Positions 1-14,690 are shown, counted from the stretch's first letter. The stretch is DNA of 64,000 nucleotides from Hermatobates lingyangjiaoensis (GCA_026182355.1 JAPFBL010000542.1:1-64000), one strand, 5' to 3'. A program made the numbers and translations. The notes: a model not told the origin generated them from the sequence alone.

Positions 1-2566
1 CAAATGTGATGGGGTCATTGACCTTACCCATGCAGGCTCAGGGGGACTGTGTGGACTGAATAATTACACAAGAGTGTTAGTCAGGGATGATTCATCCAAC
101 CTTGGTGAGGAGGGCCTGTCCTCCTAAGCCTATCCTGGCAGGTATGTTTGAGTACATTATTAACCATCTCCATTGCAAGTCGAGACAATGATGATGAACA
201 AGGTGAGTGAATCATTAGGAGTGTTCTGGTCCGATTGCAAGTGAGTAGTTCAAGGTCACACACTGAACGATTGGAAATACATAATCTACATTATACCCTG
301 CTTAGTCTTGAACACTACATTGTGGAGAAGGACATGATGTTTTACATTTTGTTAGTCTCTATGTCAGTCATTCACTTATGCAGAGGAGTAGACTACATCG
401 GATACTTGAAAACATATGGCTATTTGGAGGACGCAAGTAAAGAAGAAGGTGTTGCTTCAATATATAGCAACGGTGTTGTTAAAAATGCCATTCTTTATTT
501 CAAAATAATTTCAATATTGATACTAGTGGAGAATTAACGTCCGAGACTTTACATTTGATGGAAAGCCCAAGATGTGGGTAAAAGATGATGTTTTATCTAG
601 ATATTCTACAAAAGGAACATTGAAAATCTAAAATGGAAAGTAAACACATAAAATGGTACACATACGACAGTGAAATACCTCACGATTTGTTGAAAAAGCC
701 TTATTTCTTTGGGAAGAGCATGCTAACATAAGTTTTTTAAAAGCAAAGACAAACCAAACATCGTCATGAAATTCTCCGACGCAAATCATACAATGATTCA
801 AAACAATGCCACATTATGTCAACCATTTGAGAAAGTCACGATAGCTCATGCATATTCTCCAAAAACTGGACTTTATGATGACACGCTTGAAATGCATTTT
901 AACAATGAACATTAAACTGGGAAATGACAATGAAATTGCCTGAAGACGGAGACTATCATTTTTTCATACACTTGTACATAAATTGGTCATACTTTGGGTT
1001 TGAACCATAATACAGTCAATAGAAACTCTATTATGCATCCAATTTATAGAATACCAGATGGTATACGAAACATGAGCGAGCTTGCTTTAGATCCCACCGA
1101 CATTTCATCAATTGTAAAGTTATATGGGAAAAAACCTGTGAAATCAGCTGATACAACTTCTACTAATTCATTACCAGGAATGGAAGAAATGAACTACGTC
1201 ACGGATCTTTGCTCCTACAGATATAAATTGATCATGTTCTAATCATCAAAAAATCATTATTTCTTTTACAAAAATATGCATGGAGAGTGAGTTTAGTGGA
1301 GTCATTAAGAAGAAATACCAAATGTCAGCTGCATATAGAATAAATCAATGGTTGGCTTTTTTCTAAGAAACTTTAACGGAATAATTCAATTTACCAAAAT
1401 CGTAATGGAAACCTTGTAATGTTTGTTAATAATACATTTACACTGTTGATTTTCCCCGTCTCCGTTTGGTTAAGAAAGAACCATTGATGAATATTGTTCA
1501 TCACGGAATGATGAAGACTATAACAGGATCATATGTTGACTACTTGGGAAAGTTTATTTAATTGCAGACCACTATTACCTTCTAGAAGCGCTCGAAAATG
1601 AATTTGTTATAAAAGGTACATTGGAAGATCTATATCATGGCTTAAATGCAAGAAGTATTACATCAGGTTTCGTCATATGAACGGAAATTATATTTCAATT
1701 ACAAAAAAGAAGGCTATTTTGTGGAATATGATGAATATTTACAAAGTTTACAGGAAACATTGTAAATGTCTTAGAACTGTTTAACATAACCTGTGAAAGA
1801 CAGTATCCTTAACGATATTCACGACCTAACTAACCAATTGATTCACTTACAACGAGAGAAAAAAATGTTGATATAATAACAAAATTCGATGCATACAACA
1901 TTTCACTGGCTTGTCACATCGGCTACAGTCAGTAGCCAATGACAATGATTTGTCAGGAATAGACAAAGGACAGGAATTGGTTCCTCTGTGCTACATGATC
2001 GATCAGTCAATCAGATCTGTTATTAGAAAATGTGTTAATATTCAAAGACATGTACACAATTAGTCAAAGTAATAAATATTTTGATTGAATTTTTGTTTTT
2101 TTCCACCCCCCAGCTGGCATGTTTTATTGTAATTGAGTTAATAAAGAGACAAGATAGATCAATTGTTTAAAAATCAATGCTACTTTATATAAATATTATA
2201 TTCAGCCTATAGGAACAATAGGATGTAATTCTTTCATCAATTGTTATTGTATAACTGCGTAAATAGTATACTCTGGTCAGTCTTGAACACTAGGTTCAGT
2301 CGTGTGACCTTGAACTACTCACTTGCGATCGGACCAGAACACTCTTAATGTTTCACACGCCTTGTCTCATCATTACTTGTCTCGACTTGCAATGGAGATG
2401 GTTAATAATGTACTCAAACATACCTGCCAGGATAGGCTTAGGAGGACAGGCCCTCCTCACCAAGGTTGGATGAATCATCCCTGACTAACACTCTTGTGTA
2501 ATTTATTCAGCCACACAGTCCACCTGAGCCTGCATGGGCTAAGGTCAATGACCCCATCACATTTGA
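1..2566. mobile_element. Inverted-repeat element carrying a decayed metalloproteinase gene
   Basis: The first ~265 bases reappear, inverted and roughly 95% identical by eye, at about 2300-2566; weaker similarity continues to about 320 and 2275. The arms bracket an interior holding a broken MMP-like gene. The left end coincides with the window edge, so the true terminus and any target duplication cannot be seen. No transposase is visible. It is probably a non-autonomous DNA transposon or fold-back element that captured host sequence, but two inverted copies of another repeat flanking a pseudogene would look the same. Confidence 0.7.
340..1800 (+). pseudogene. Matrix metalloproteinase-like pseudogene
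   Basis: Several MMP landmarks appear in the right order but in different frames. A propeptide-like segment (YLKTYGYLED) is near 394-430. A cysteine-switch core PRCG at about 567-578 is followed at once by a stop. IAHAYSPKTG, resembling the stretch before the catalytic helix, is near 841-870. The zinc-site region GHTLGLNHN followed by SIMHP (met-turn) lies at about 985-1040. An LYG-type end of the catalytic domain is near 1120-1130. The glutamate codon of the zinc motif is damaged by a one-base loss, and stops and frameshifts occur throughout. Weak hemopexin-like fragments may follow at 1600-1800. MMPs are secreted zinc endopeptidases; this copy cannot be functional. Its source (host or viral capture) is undetermined. 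Confidence 0.65.
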
Positions 2567-2763
2567 TAGTCATGTCTGACTAGCATTCTCAAATTAAAAT
2601 TATTTATATTAATCTGTCTCAATATCACTCACATAGTGATACTTGTCGCATGAGATATTATTATCTCCATTATTACATTTATATTAAAGTAAAATAAGTC
2701 ACTTCATCATCTCAAGAAATAAAACGCCTCGATCATCCATAATCATTAGAGCAATACCCATCT

Positions 2764-2831
<68 letters not shown>

Positions 2832-3639
2832 CCAGAATATTTACATCTTTATACCATCAAACTAATAACATCTAGCAAACCAATTAAATTGGATAGGTTC
2901 ATAATGATTTAAAGAAAAAAAAATATGGATATTGATGTGATTTTGAAGTAATTTTTAGTATCACCTGTGCTTTTTTTTTTTAACATCATTTCCATACACT
3001 TTATAACTACATGCTGTAAAAATATCACTAAGTCCACCAAAATAATAATAAGGAGTGTTTATCTAAATATACACTCTCCGTAAACATCTGACTATATTTC
3101 ATAGTGTGTTCTCTCTACACCTCATGATTGACTCTTTTAACACAGACTTTGCTCAAATTATCATTAATAGTGATATGAAACAGGTGGATATTGGAATGAT
3201 TTGGCTTGATTTTAGTTGAATGACAGAGAGAGAGAGAGAAGAGAGAGAGAGAGCACACTTGCTAGTCTTTTGAACTAGCATATTATATCTTGTAGTAGAT
3301 ATAATAGGAGAGAGCTGTCACAGGGCTACTGAGCAGTTCAAGGTCACACGAAGGGGACCATTAGGGACCAATTAGAGTAAGAACTATAATACATTTACCA
3401 AAACTATCTACAACTCACATAGAAAACTAAACCACAAATTAATTGAGACCAACAGATACTTAAAAAAAGATTATTTTATAATCAGAGTTCTTAAGTACAC
3501 ATCTATTTCAAAGTAACAAACAAAAGGAAATTAGTTTTACCTTGGAAAGTGTGCTAAGGGTTATTATGTAACTTATCATGTAATGGTTATCATGTAACTT
3601 ATGTAATTTGTAATCATGTAAATTATGTTTTATGTAATC
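2567..3639. other. Intergenic DNA with microsatellites
   Basis: No gene seen. There is a long pure CT run at about 2762-2824 and a GA-rich run at 3224-3253. A short stretch near 3330-3350 repeats part of the inverted arm of the preceding element (TTCAAGGTCACAC). Confidence 0.7.
2762..2824 (+). repeat. (CT)n microsatellite
   Basis: About 60 bases of uninterrupted CT dinucleotide. Confidence 0.97.
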
Positions 3640-6600
3640 ATGTAATTTGCACTTTAGTACACTTTTTACAAAAAGTTGAAAAAAATGTAACAAAGTCAAC
3701 TAGTTTCTACCTGTTTTCAATCATTTGGCAGTTTTAATACACTCGTAAAAAAGTAGAAAAATGAAACAAAGTTGACCAGGTACTATGTTATTTGAATCAT
3801 ATTGAACTTTCAGTACACTTTTACAAAAATTTGGAAAAATGTAACAAAGGTGATAAGATTTTACCGCTTTTCAATCATTTGGAACTTTTAAGACACTCGT
3901 AAAAAAGTTGAAAAATGAAACAAAATTGACTAGTTACTAAACCTTTTTGAATCATATTGAACTATAAGTACACTTGTACAAAAAGTAAAAAAATGTAACA
4001 ACGTTGACTAGTTTTTACCTGTTGTCAATTATTTGGCCTTTTTAAGACACTCAAAAAAAGTTGAAAAATGAAACACAGTTGACTAATTACTAACATTTTT
4101 GAAATATATTGAAGTTTTAGTACACTTGTACAAAAAGGTGAAAAAATGAAACCAAGTTCTTTACTTACTACCTCTTTTACTTATTATTAGAACACTTGTA
4201 AAAAAGTTGATAAATGAAACAATGTTGTCTAATAACTACCGCTATTCAATCAATTTGAACTTTTAGTAAACTTTTTACAAAACTTTGAAAAAAATGTAAC
4301 AAAGTCAACTAGTTTCTACCTGTTTTCAATCATTTGGCACTTTTAAAACACTCGTAACAAAGTTAAAAAATCAAACAAAGTTGAATAGTTATTAGGTTTT
4401 TTGAATAATATTGCACTTTTATTACACTTGTACAAAAAGGTAAAAAAATGAAACCAAGTTCACTACTAACTAACTCTTTGCAATAATATCTTATTATTAG
4501 AACACTTGTAAAAAAGTTGATAAATGAAACAATGTTGTCTAGTTACTGCCTCTATTCAATCAATTTGCTCTTTTAGTACACTTTTTACAAAATCTTGAAA
4601 AAAATGTAACAAAGTCAACTAGTTTCTACCTGTTTTCAATCATTTGGCACTTTTAAAACACTCGTACCAAAGTTAATAAATCAAACAAAGTTGAATAGTT
4701 ATTAAGTTTTTTGAATCATATTGAACTTTTAGTACACTTGTACAAAAAGGTGAAAAAATGAAACCAAGTTCACTACTTACTACCTCTTTGCAATAATATC
4801 TTATTATTAGAACACTTGTAAAAAAGTTGATAAATGAAACAATGTTGTCTAGATTCTACCTGTATTCATCAATTTGCACTTTTGGTACACGTTTAACTTT
4901 TTTTAAAAAAAATGTAACAAAGTCAACTAGTTTCTACCTGTTTTCAATCATTTGGCAGTTTTAATACACCCGTAAAATAGTTGAAAAATGAAACAAAGTT
5001 GACTAGTTACTAACCTTTTTGAATCACATTGAATTTTAAGTACACTTGTACAAAAAGTAAAAAAAATGTAACAAAGTTGACTAGTTTTTAGCTGTTGTGA
5101 ATCATTTGGCCTTTTTAAAACACTCAAAAAAAGTTGAAAAATGAAACAAAGTTGACTAATTACTAACTTTTTTGAAATGTATTGAAGTTTTAGTACACTT
5201 GTACAAAAAGGTGAAAAAATGAAACCAAGTTCACTACTTACTACCTCTTATCAATAATATCTTATTATTAGAACACTTGTAAAAAAGTTAATAAATGAAA
5301 CAATGTTGTCTAGTTCCTGCCTCTATTCAATCAATTTGCTCTTTTAGTGCACTTTTTACAAAATTTCGAAAAAAAGTAACAAAGTGAACTAGTTTCTACC
5401 TGTTTTCAATCATTTGGCACTTTTAAAACACTCGTAACAAAGTTAAAAAATCAAACAAAGTTGAATAGTTAATTAGTTTTTTGAATCATATTGAACTTTT
5501 AGTACACTGGTACAAAAAGGTGAAAAAATGAAACCAAGTTCACTACTTACTACCTCTTTGCAATAATATCATATTATTAGAACACTTGTAAAAAAGTTGA
5601 TAAATGAAACAATGTTGTCTAGTTACTACCTCTATTCAATCAATTTCCACTTTTAGTTCACTTTTTACAAAATTATGAAAAAAATGTAACATAGTCAACT
5701 AGTTTTTACCTGTTTTCAATCATTTGGCACTTTTAAGTCACTCGTAACAAAGTTGAATAATGAAACAAAGTTGACTAGTTACTAACTTGTTTGAATTATA
5801 TTGATTTTTTGGAACACTTGTACAAAAAGGTGAAAAAATGAAACCAAGTTCACTACTTACTACCTCTTTTCAATAATATCTTATTATTAGAACACTTGTA
5901 AAAAAGTTGATAAATGAAACAATGTTGTCTAGTTAGTACCACTATTCAATCAATTTGCACTTTAGTACACTTTTTACAAAAAGTTGAAAGAAATGTAACA
6001 AAGTCAACTAGTTTCTACCTGTTTTCAATCATTTGGCAGTTTTAATACACTCGTAAAAAAGTAGAAAAATGGAACAAAGTTGACCAGGTACTATGTTATT
6101 TGAATCATATTGAACTTTCAGTACACTTTTACAAAAATTTGGAAAAATGTAACAAAGGTGATAAGATTTTACCGGTTTTCAATCATTTGGAACTTTTAAG
6201 ACACTCGTAAAAAAGTTGAAAAATGAAACAAAATTGACTAGTTACTAACCTTTTTGAATCATATTGAACTATAAGTACACTTGTACAAAAAGTAAAAAAA
6301 ATGTAACAAAGTTGACTAGTTTTTACCTGTTGTCAATCATTTGGCCTTTTTAAGACACTCAAAAAAAGTTGAAAAATGAAACAAAGTTGACTAATTACTA
6401 ACATTTTTGAAATATATTGAAGTTTTAGTACACTTGTACAAAAAGGTGAAAAAATGAAACCAAGTCCACTACTTACTACCTCTTTTACTTATTATTAGAA
6501 CATTTGTAAGAAAGTTGATAAATGAAACAATGTTGTCTAATAACTACCTCTATTCAATCAATTTGCACTTTTAGTAAACTTTTTACAAAACTATGAAAAA

Positions 6601-9600
6601 AATGTAACAAAGTGAACTAGTTTCTAACTGTTTTCAATCATTTGGCACTTTTAAAACACTCGTAACAAAGTTGAAAAATGAAACAAAGTTGACTAGTTTC
6701 TAATTTTTTTGAATCATATTAAACTTTTATTACCCTTGTACAAAAAGGTGAAAAAATGAAACCAAGTTCACTACTTACTACCTCTTTTCAATAATATCTT
6801 ATTATTAGAACACTTGTAAAAAAGTTGATAAATGAAACAATGTTGTCTAGTTTCTACCTCTATTCATCAAATTGCAATTTTGGTACACGTTTAACTTTTT
6901 TTTAAAAAAAATGTAACAAAGTCAACTAGTTTCTACCTGTTTTCAATCATTTGGCAGTTTTAATACACCCGTAAAAAAGTTGAAAAATGAAACAAAGTTG
7001 ACTAGTTACTAACCTTTTTGAATCATATTGAATTTTAAGTACACTTGTACAAAAAGTAAAAAAATGTAACAAAGTTGACTGGTTTTTAGCTGTTGTCAAT
7101 CTTTTGGCCTTTTTAAGACACTCAAAAAAAGTTGAAAAATGAAATGATGTTGACTAATTACTAACTTTTTTGAAATATATTGAAGTTTTAGTACACTTGT
7201 ACAAAAAGGTGAAAAAATGAAACCAAGTTCACTACTTACTACCTCTTTTACTTATTATTAGAACACTTGTAAAAAAGTTGATAAATGAAACAATGTTGTC
7301 TAATAACTACCTCTATTCAATCAATTTGCACTTTTAGTAAACTTTTTACAAAACTTTGAAAAAAATGTAACAAAGTCAACTAGTTTCTACCTGTTTTCAA
7401 TCATTTGGCACTTTTAAAATACTCCTAACAAAGTTAAAAAATCAAACAAAGTTGAATAGTTATTAAGTTTTTTGAATCATATTGAACTTTTAATACACTT
7501 GTACAAAAAGGTGAAAAAATGAAACCAAGTTCACTACTTACTATCTCTTTGCAATAATATCTTATTATTAGAACACTTGTAAAAAAGTTGATAAATGAAC
7601 CAATGTTGTCTAGTTTCTACCTCTATTCAATCAATTTGCACTTTTCGTACACTTTTAAAAAAATTTTGAAAAAAATGTAACAAAGTCAACTAGTTTCTAC
7701 CTGTTTTCAATCATTTGGCAGTTTTAATACACCCGTAAAAAAGTTGAAAAATGAAACAAAGTTGACTAATTACTAACTTTTTTGAAATATATTGAAGTTT
7801 TAGTACACTTGTACAAAAAGGTGAAAAAATGAAACCAAGTTCACTACCAACTACCTCTTTTCAATAATATCTTATTATTAGAACACTTGTGAAAACGTTA
7901 TTAAATGAAACAATGTTGTCTAATTACTACTTCTATTCAATGAATTTGCACTTTTAGTACACTTTTTAAAAATTTTGAATAAAATGTAACAAAGTCAACT
8001 AGTTTCTACCGGTTTTCAATCATTTTTGCACTTTTAAAACACTCGTAACAAAGTTAAAAAATGAAACAAAGTTGACTAGTTACTAACTTTTTTGAATTAT
8101 ATTGATCTTTTAGTACACTTGTATAAAAAGGTGAAAAAATGAAACCAAGTTCACTACTTACTACCTCTTTTCAATAATAACTTATTATTAGAACACTTGT
8201 AAAAAAGTTGATAAATGAAACAATGTTGTCTAGTTACTACCTCTATTCAATCAATTTCCACTTTTAGTTCACTTTTTACAAAATTATGAAAAAAATGTAA
8301 CATAGTCAACTAGTTTTTACCTTTTTTCAATCAGTTGGCACATTTAAGTCACTCGTAACAAAGTTGAATAATGAAACAAAGTTAACTAGTTACTAACTTC
8401 TTTGAATTATATTGATTTTTTGGAACACTTGTACAAAAAGGTGAAAAAATGAAACCAAGTTCACTACTTACTACCTCTTTTCAATAATATCTTATTATTA
8501 GAACACTTGTAAAAAAGTTGATAAATGAAACAATGTTGTCTAGTTAGTACCACTATTCAATCAATTTGCACTTTAGTACACTTTTTACAAAAAGTTGAAA
8601 GAAATGTAACAAAGTCAACTAGTTTCTACCTGTTTTCAATCATTTGGAACTTTTATGACAATCGTATAAAAGTTGAAAAATGAAACAAAATTGACTAGTT
8701 ACTAACCTTTTTGAATCATATTGAACTAGAAGTACACTTGTACAAAAAGTAAAAAAAATGTAACGAAGTTGACTAGTTTTTACCTGTTGTCAATCATTTG
8801 GCCTTTTTAAGACACTCAAAAAAAGTTGAAAAATGAAACAAAGTTGACTAATTACTAACATTTATGAAATATATTGAAGTTTTAGTACACTTGTACAAAA
8901 AGGTGAAAAAATGAAACCAAGTCCACTACTTACTACCTCTTTTACTTATTATTAGAACATTTGTAAGAAAGTTGATAAATGAAACAATGTTGTCTAATAA
9001 CTACCTCTATTCAATCAATTTGCACTTTTAGTATACCTTTTACAAAACTTTGAAAAAAATGTAACAAAGTCAACTAGTTTCTACCTGTTTTCAATCATTT
9101 GGCACTTTTAAAACACTCGTAACAAAGTTAAAAAATCAAACAAAGTTGAATAGTTATTTAGTTTTTTGAATCATATTGAACTTTTAGTACACTTGTACAA
9201 AAAGGTGAAAAAATGAAACCAAGTTCACTACTTACTACCTCTTTGCAATAATATCTTATTATTAGAACACTTGTAAAAAAGTTGATAAATGAAACAATGT
9301 TGTCTAGTTAGTACCACTATTCAATCAATTTGCACTTTAGTACACTTTTTACAAAAAGTTGAAAGAAATGTAACAAAGTCAACTAGTTTCTACCTGTTTT
9401 CAATTTTTTGGAACTTTTAGGATACTCGTTAAAAAAATTGAAAAATGAAACAAAATTGACTTGTTACTAACCTTTTTGAATCATATTGAACTAGAAGTAC
9501 ACTTGTACAAAAAGTAAAAAAATGTAACGAAGTTGACTAGTTTTTTTACCTGTTGTTCAATCATTTGGCCTTTTTAAACACTCAAAAAAAGTTGAAAAAT

Positions 9601-12600
9601 GAAACAAAGTTGACTAATTACTAACATTTATGAAATATATTGAAGTTTTAGTAACTTGTACAAAAAGGTGAAAAAATGAAACCAAGTCCACTACTTACTA
9701 CCTCTTTTACTTATTATTAGAACTTTTGTAAGAAAGTTGATAAATGAAACAATGTTGTCTAATTAACAACCTCTATTCAATCAATTTGCACTTTTAGTAA
9801 CCTTTTTAAAAACTTTGAAAAAAATGTAACAAAGTCAATAGTTTCTACCTGTTTTCAATCATTTGGCACTTTTAAAACACTCGTAACAAAGTTAAAAAAT
9901 CAAACAAAGTTGAATAGTTATTTAGTTTTTTGAATCATATTGAACTTTTAGTACACTTGTACAAAAAGGTGAAAAAATGAAACCAAGTTCACTACTTACT
10001 ACCTCTTTGCAATAATATCTTCTTATTAGAACACTTGTAAAAAAGTTGATAAATGAAACAATGTTGTCTAGTAACTACCTCTATTCAATCAATTTGCACT
10101 TTTAGTAAACTTTTTACAAAACTTTGAAAAAAATGTAACAAAGTCAACTAGTTGCTACCTGTTTTCAATCTTTTGGCACTTTTAAAACACTCGTAACAAA
10201 ATTGAAAAATGAAACAAAGTTGACTAGTTATTAATTTTTTTGAATCATATTGAACTTTTATTACACTTGTACAAAAAGGTGAAAAAATGAAACCAAGTTC
10301 ACTACTTACTACCTCTTATCAATAATATCTTATTATTAGAACACTTGTAAAAAAGTTAATAAATGAAACAATGTTGTCTAGTTCCTGCCTCTATTCAATC
10401 AATTTGCTCTTTTAGTACACTTTTTACAAAATTTTGAAAAAAATGTAACAAAGTAACTAGTTTCACCTGTTTTCAATCATTTGGCACTTTTAAAACACTC
10501 GTAACAAAGTTAAAAAATAAACAAAGTTGAATAGTTATTAAGTTTTTTGAATCATAATTGAACTTTTAGTACACTTGGTACAAAAAGGGGTGAAAAAATG
10601 AAACCAAGTTCACTACTTTACTACCTCTTTCAATAATATATTTATTAGAACACTTTTAAAAAAGTTGATAAATGAAACAATGTTTGTCTAGTTACTACCT
10701 CTATTCAATCAATTTCCACTTTTAGTTCACTTTTTACAAAATTTGAAAAAATTAACAAAGTCAACTAGTTTTTACCTGTTTTCAATCATTTGGCACTTTT
10801 AAAACATCGTAACAAAGTTAAAAAATAAACCAAAGTTGAATAGTTATTAATTTTTTGAATTTTATTTGAATTTTGGAAACACTTGTACAAAAAGGTGAAA
10901 AAATGAAACCAAGTTCACTACTTACTACCTCTTTGCAATAATATCTTATTATTAGAACACTTGTAAATAAGTTGATAAATGAAACAATGTTGTCTAGTTT
11001 CTACCTCTATTCAATCAATTTGCACTTTTGGTACACTTTTTACAAAATTTTGAAAAAAATGTAACAAAGTCAACTAGTTTCTACCTGTTTTCAATCATTT
11101 GGCAGTTTTAATACACCCGTAAAAAAGTTGAAAAATGAAACAAAGTTGACTAGTTACTAACCTTTTTGAATCATATTGAATTTTAAGTACACTTGTACAA
11201 AAAGTAAAAAAAATGTAACAAAGTTGACTAGTTTTTAGCTGTTGTCCATCATTTTGCCTTTTTAAGACACTCAAAAAAAGTGAAAAATGAAACAAAGTTG
11301 ACTAATTACTAACTTTTTTGAAATATATTGAAGTTTTAGTACACTTGTACAAAAAGGTGAAAAAATGAAACCAAGTTCACTACTTACTACCTCTTTTACT
11401 TATTATTAGAACACTTGTAAAAAAGTTGATAAATGAAACAATGTTGTCTAATAACTACCTCTATTCAATCAATTTGCACTTTTAGTAAACTTTTTACAAA
11501 ACATTGAAAAAAATGTAACAAAGTCAACTAGTTTCTACCTGTTTTCAATCATTTGGCACTTTTAAAACACTCCTAACAAAGTGAAAAAATCAAACAAAGT
11601 TGAATAGTTATTAAGTTTTTTGAATCATATTGAACTTTTAATACACTTGTACAAAAAGGTGAAAAAATGAAACCAAGTACACTACTTACAATCTCTTTGC
11701 AATAATATCTTATTATTAGAACACTTGTAAAAAAGTTGATAAATGAACCAATGTTGTCTAGTTTCTACCTCTATTCAATCAATTTGCACTTTTCGTACAC
11801 TTTTAACAAAATTTTGAAAAAAATGTAACAAAGTCAACTAGTTTCTACCTGTTTTCAATCATTTGGCAGTTTTAATACACCCGTAAAAAAGTTGAAAAAT
11901 GAAACAAAGTTGACTAATTACTAACTTTTTTGAAATATATTGAAGTTTTAGTACACTTGTACAAAAAGGTGAAAAAATGAAACCAAGTTCACTACCAACT
12001 ACCTCTTTTCGATAATATCTTATTATTAGAACACTTGTGAAAACGTTATTAAATGAAACAATGTTGTCTAGTTACTACCTCTATTCAATGAATTTGCACT
12101 TTTAGTACACTTTTTAAAAATTTTGAATAAAATGTAACAAAGTCAACTAGTTTCTACCGGTTTTCAATCATTTTTGCACTTTTAAAACACTCGTAACAAA
12201 GTTAAAAAATGAAACAAAGTTGACTAGTTACTAACTTTTTTGAATTATATTGATCTTTTAGTACACTTGTATAAAAAGGTGAAAAAATGAAACCAAGTTC
12301 ACTACTTACTACCTCTTTTCAATAATAACTTATTATTAGAACACTTGTAAAAAAGTTGATAAATGAAACAATGTTGTCTAGTTACTACCTCTATTCAATC
12401 AATTTCCACTTTTAGTTCACTTTTTACAAAATTATGAAAAAAATGTAACATAGTCAACTAGTTTTTACCTTTTTTCAATCAGTTGGCACATTTAAGTCAC
12501 TCGTAACAAAGTTGAATAATGAAACAAAGTTAACTAGTTACTAACTTCTTTGAATTATATTGATTTTTTGGAACACTTGTACAAAAAGGTGAAAAAATGA

Positions 12601-13066
12601 AACCAAGTTCACTAATTACTACCTCTTTTCAATAATATCTTATTATTAGAACACTTGTAAAAAAGTTGATAAATGAAACAATGTTGTCTAGTTAGTACCA
12701 CTATTCAATCAATTTGCACTTTAGTACACTTTTTACAAAATTTTGAAAAAAAATGTAACAAAGTCAACTAGTTTCTTCCTGTTTTCAATCATTTGTCACT
12801 TTTAACACACTCGTAACAAAGTTGAAAAATGAAACAAAGTTGACTAGTTACTAACTTTTTTGAATGATATTGAACTTTTATTACACCTGTACAGTAAGGT
12901 GAAAAAATGAAACCAAGTTCACTACTTACTACCTCTTTTCAATAATATCCTATTATTAGAACACTTGTAAAAAAGTTAATAAATGAAACAATGTTGTCTA
13001 GTTACTACCTCTATTCAATCAATTTGCACTTTTAGTACACTTTTTACAAAATTTTGAAAAAATCTG
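3640..13066 (+). repeat. ~77-bp satellite array with ~310-bp higher-order unit (arm 1)
   Basis: About 120 degenerate monomers of 75-80 bp are arranged mostly as four-monomer higher-order units of about 300-310 bp. For example, GAAACCAAGTT recurs near 4147, 4449, 4759, 5221, 5529 and 5829. Each monomer carries a GTACAYTTGTAC-like palindrome or a decayed version, then AAAAAGTTGAAAAATGAAAC and a TTGACTAGT segment. Some units are extended to six monomers. Short open frames here are by-products of the repeat and code for nothing recognisable. Confidence 0.95.
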
Positions 13067-14690
13067 GAGTGTCCTACACTCTACTTTACTATAAGTAACT
13101 CAATGATAAATTTCTTGAGTATATAAAACATAACGTATCATTTAAGCATAACATAAATATCTAAATGGGATATAATTATTAGCATTGCATTCGTGAGGTA
13201 GTACAGATAGTGATTGAAGGACATATCAATTTATAAGCTTATTTTATACATCACAAATAATTTATTATTTGCAAATAATTTCATTAGTATAACTACAGCA
13301 GTAATAACATTTTTGAAAAACCAATGTGAACATTTCTTGAAACGAAATATTATCCTACAAGAGAACATGGCTATTGTTCAAATAGGCAGTAGATTTCTTA
13401 CATCGTTTACTTGACATCCTTCTACATTGAATAATAATGTAAAATTTTCAAATTTGAAACAGTAAAATACCCTTTTTTTCTCTGAAAAACATCTTAAACA
13501 GCGAAGAAAATGTTTTTTTCAGGTGATTTGTTAATTAAAGATGTACGATAATTACAGTTATTAATCTCTAAACGAAAGATTTATATTTTGAATTATCTTT
13601 TACATTTTTGGTTTTTAACAGAATTATTATACTGGAAATTTTATGGCTTCTTAGTATTTAATAAGATAATTTCCTTCCCCTTTGTCAAATAACATATATA
13701 CGAATTTTTTTTTAATGAGTGTTATCATTTACCTGCACAATATTATTCCTCTTACATCTCTTATAAGTCAATAATATATTTTAATTTTTCCATTAGAAAC
13801 ATCATTCTAAGTCAATGTAAACAATGTAAAAAAATACAAAAAATTCCTGATTGCTTGTTCTAAAATGGGTCGCTATATTTGAAAGGTTGGGAACCGCTGG
13901 TCTAGGATAAACAAAGAGTTTTTATATCGTTATTGCTCTTTCTTGTAATTGAAACTTCATGAAATTTTTTTATGAATTGCTAATTTTTTGTTCCATTTTT
14001 GGTCAAATTTTCATTTTTTTTTAATGACCCGTTTCGCGTCAAAAAATCATTTTCTGAAAACAGAAATCCTACTGTAACGCCCCTTTAGCGAATGTAATTT
14101 TCAAAAAAAATATCTTAACTCATTCTCCACATAATGTTCTATTTATAGGCATAGTTTCATTCTTGTCCGTCAAACAGTACGGCTTGTATCGCTCTCATAA
14201 GGTTTGAGATTTAATTATAAGTCAAAATTTGTACATTTTAGTGAAAAAAAAAATATTTCCTGTTGTTTTAAAATTCTGAATATATTTTTCCTTTGTTCCA
14301 TTTGTAACCTCAAAGATAATGTCAAAATTTTAAAACTCTAGGTTTATCAGTTTAGGAGAAATAAATGTTTTTAAAAAAAAGGTTTTTGGCAAAAAAAGTG
14401 ACTTTCCCATCATGCATAATTCTTCCCAAACAATAGGGATCTTTGTCTTTTTGGGGCCCATTTTCGTGTAAAATATCAACTTGATCCATCAAAGATTCTG
14501 GACCGTAGCGTGGTAACAAGCAATGCTAACACACGCACCCACCCACCCACCCACACACACACAGACATCATCGTAAAAACGTCATAAAACGACTTCTGGG
14601 ACCTCAAAACATGTAATTCCGTCAAAATCTCGAGATCGATTTTTTTCACGATCACTATACTTTACTTATAGTAAAGTAAAAACAGGTTGG
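13067..14690 (+). mobile_element. Element X, copy 1 (1.6 kb, non-coding)
   Basis: It begins at about TCTGGAGTGTCC and ends near 14690. It is homologous along its length to 37935-39630, and its first third to 45331 onwards. The subterminal motif TACTTTACTATAAGTAA (about 13100) recurs inverted near 14665-14685, suggesting terminal inverted repeats. A CACCC/CA microsatellite at about 14530-14562 is shared with the second copy, so it is part of the element. No transposase is recognised. A 66-codon frame at 13214-13414 is not conserved intact in the second copy. Probably a non-autonomous DNA transposon. Confidence 0.7.

Noticed and set aside
11095..11295. Small open frames in the satellite (also 3508-3699)
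   Set aside because: They follow monomer periodicity and are not kept in neighbouring monomers.
13214..13414. 66-codon frame in element X as a transposase remnant
   Set aside because: The homologous stretch in copy 2 (about 38060-38260) does not keep the frame and no transposase motif is visible.
13067..14690. Element X as a PLE because of nearby hammerheads
   Set aside because: No CTGANGA..GAA core or RT fragment was found inside copies 1 or 2.
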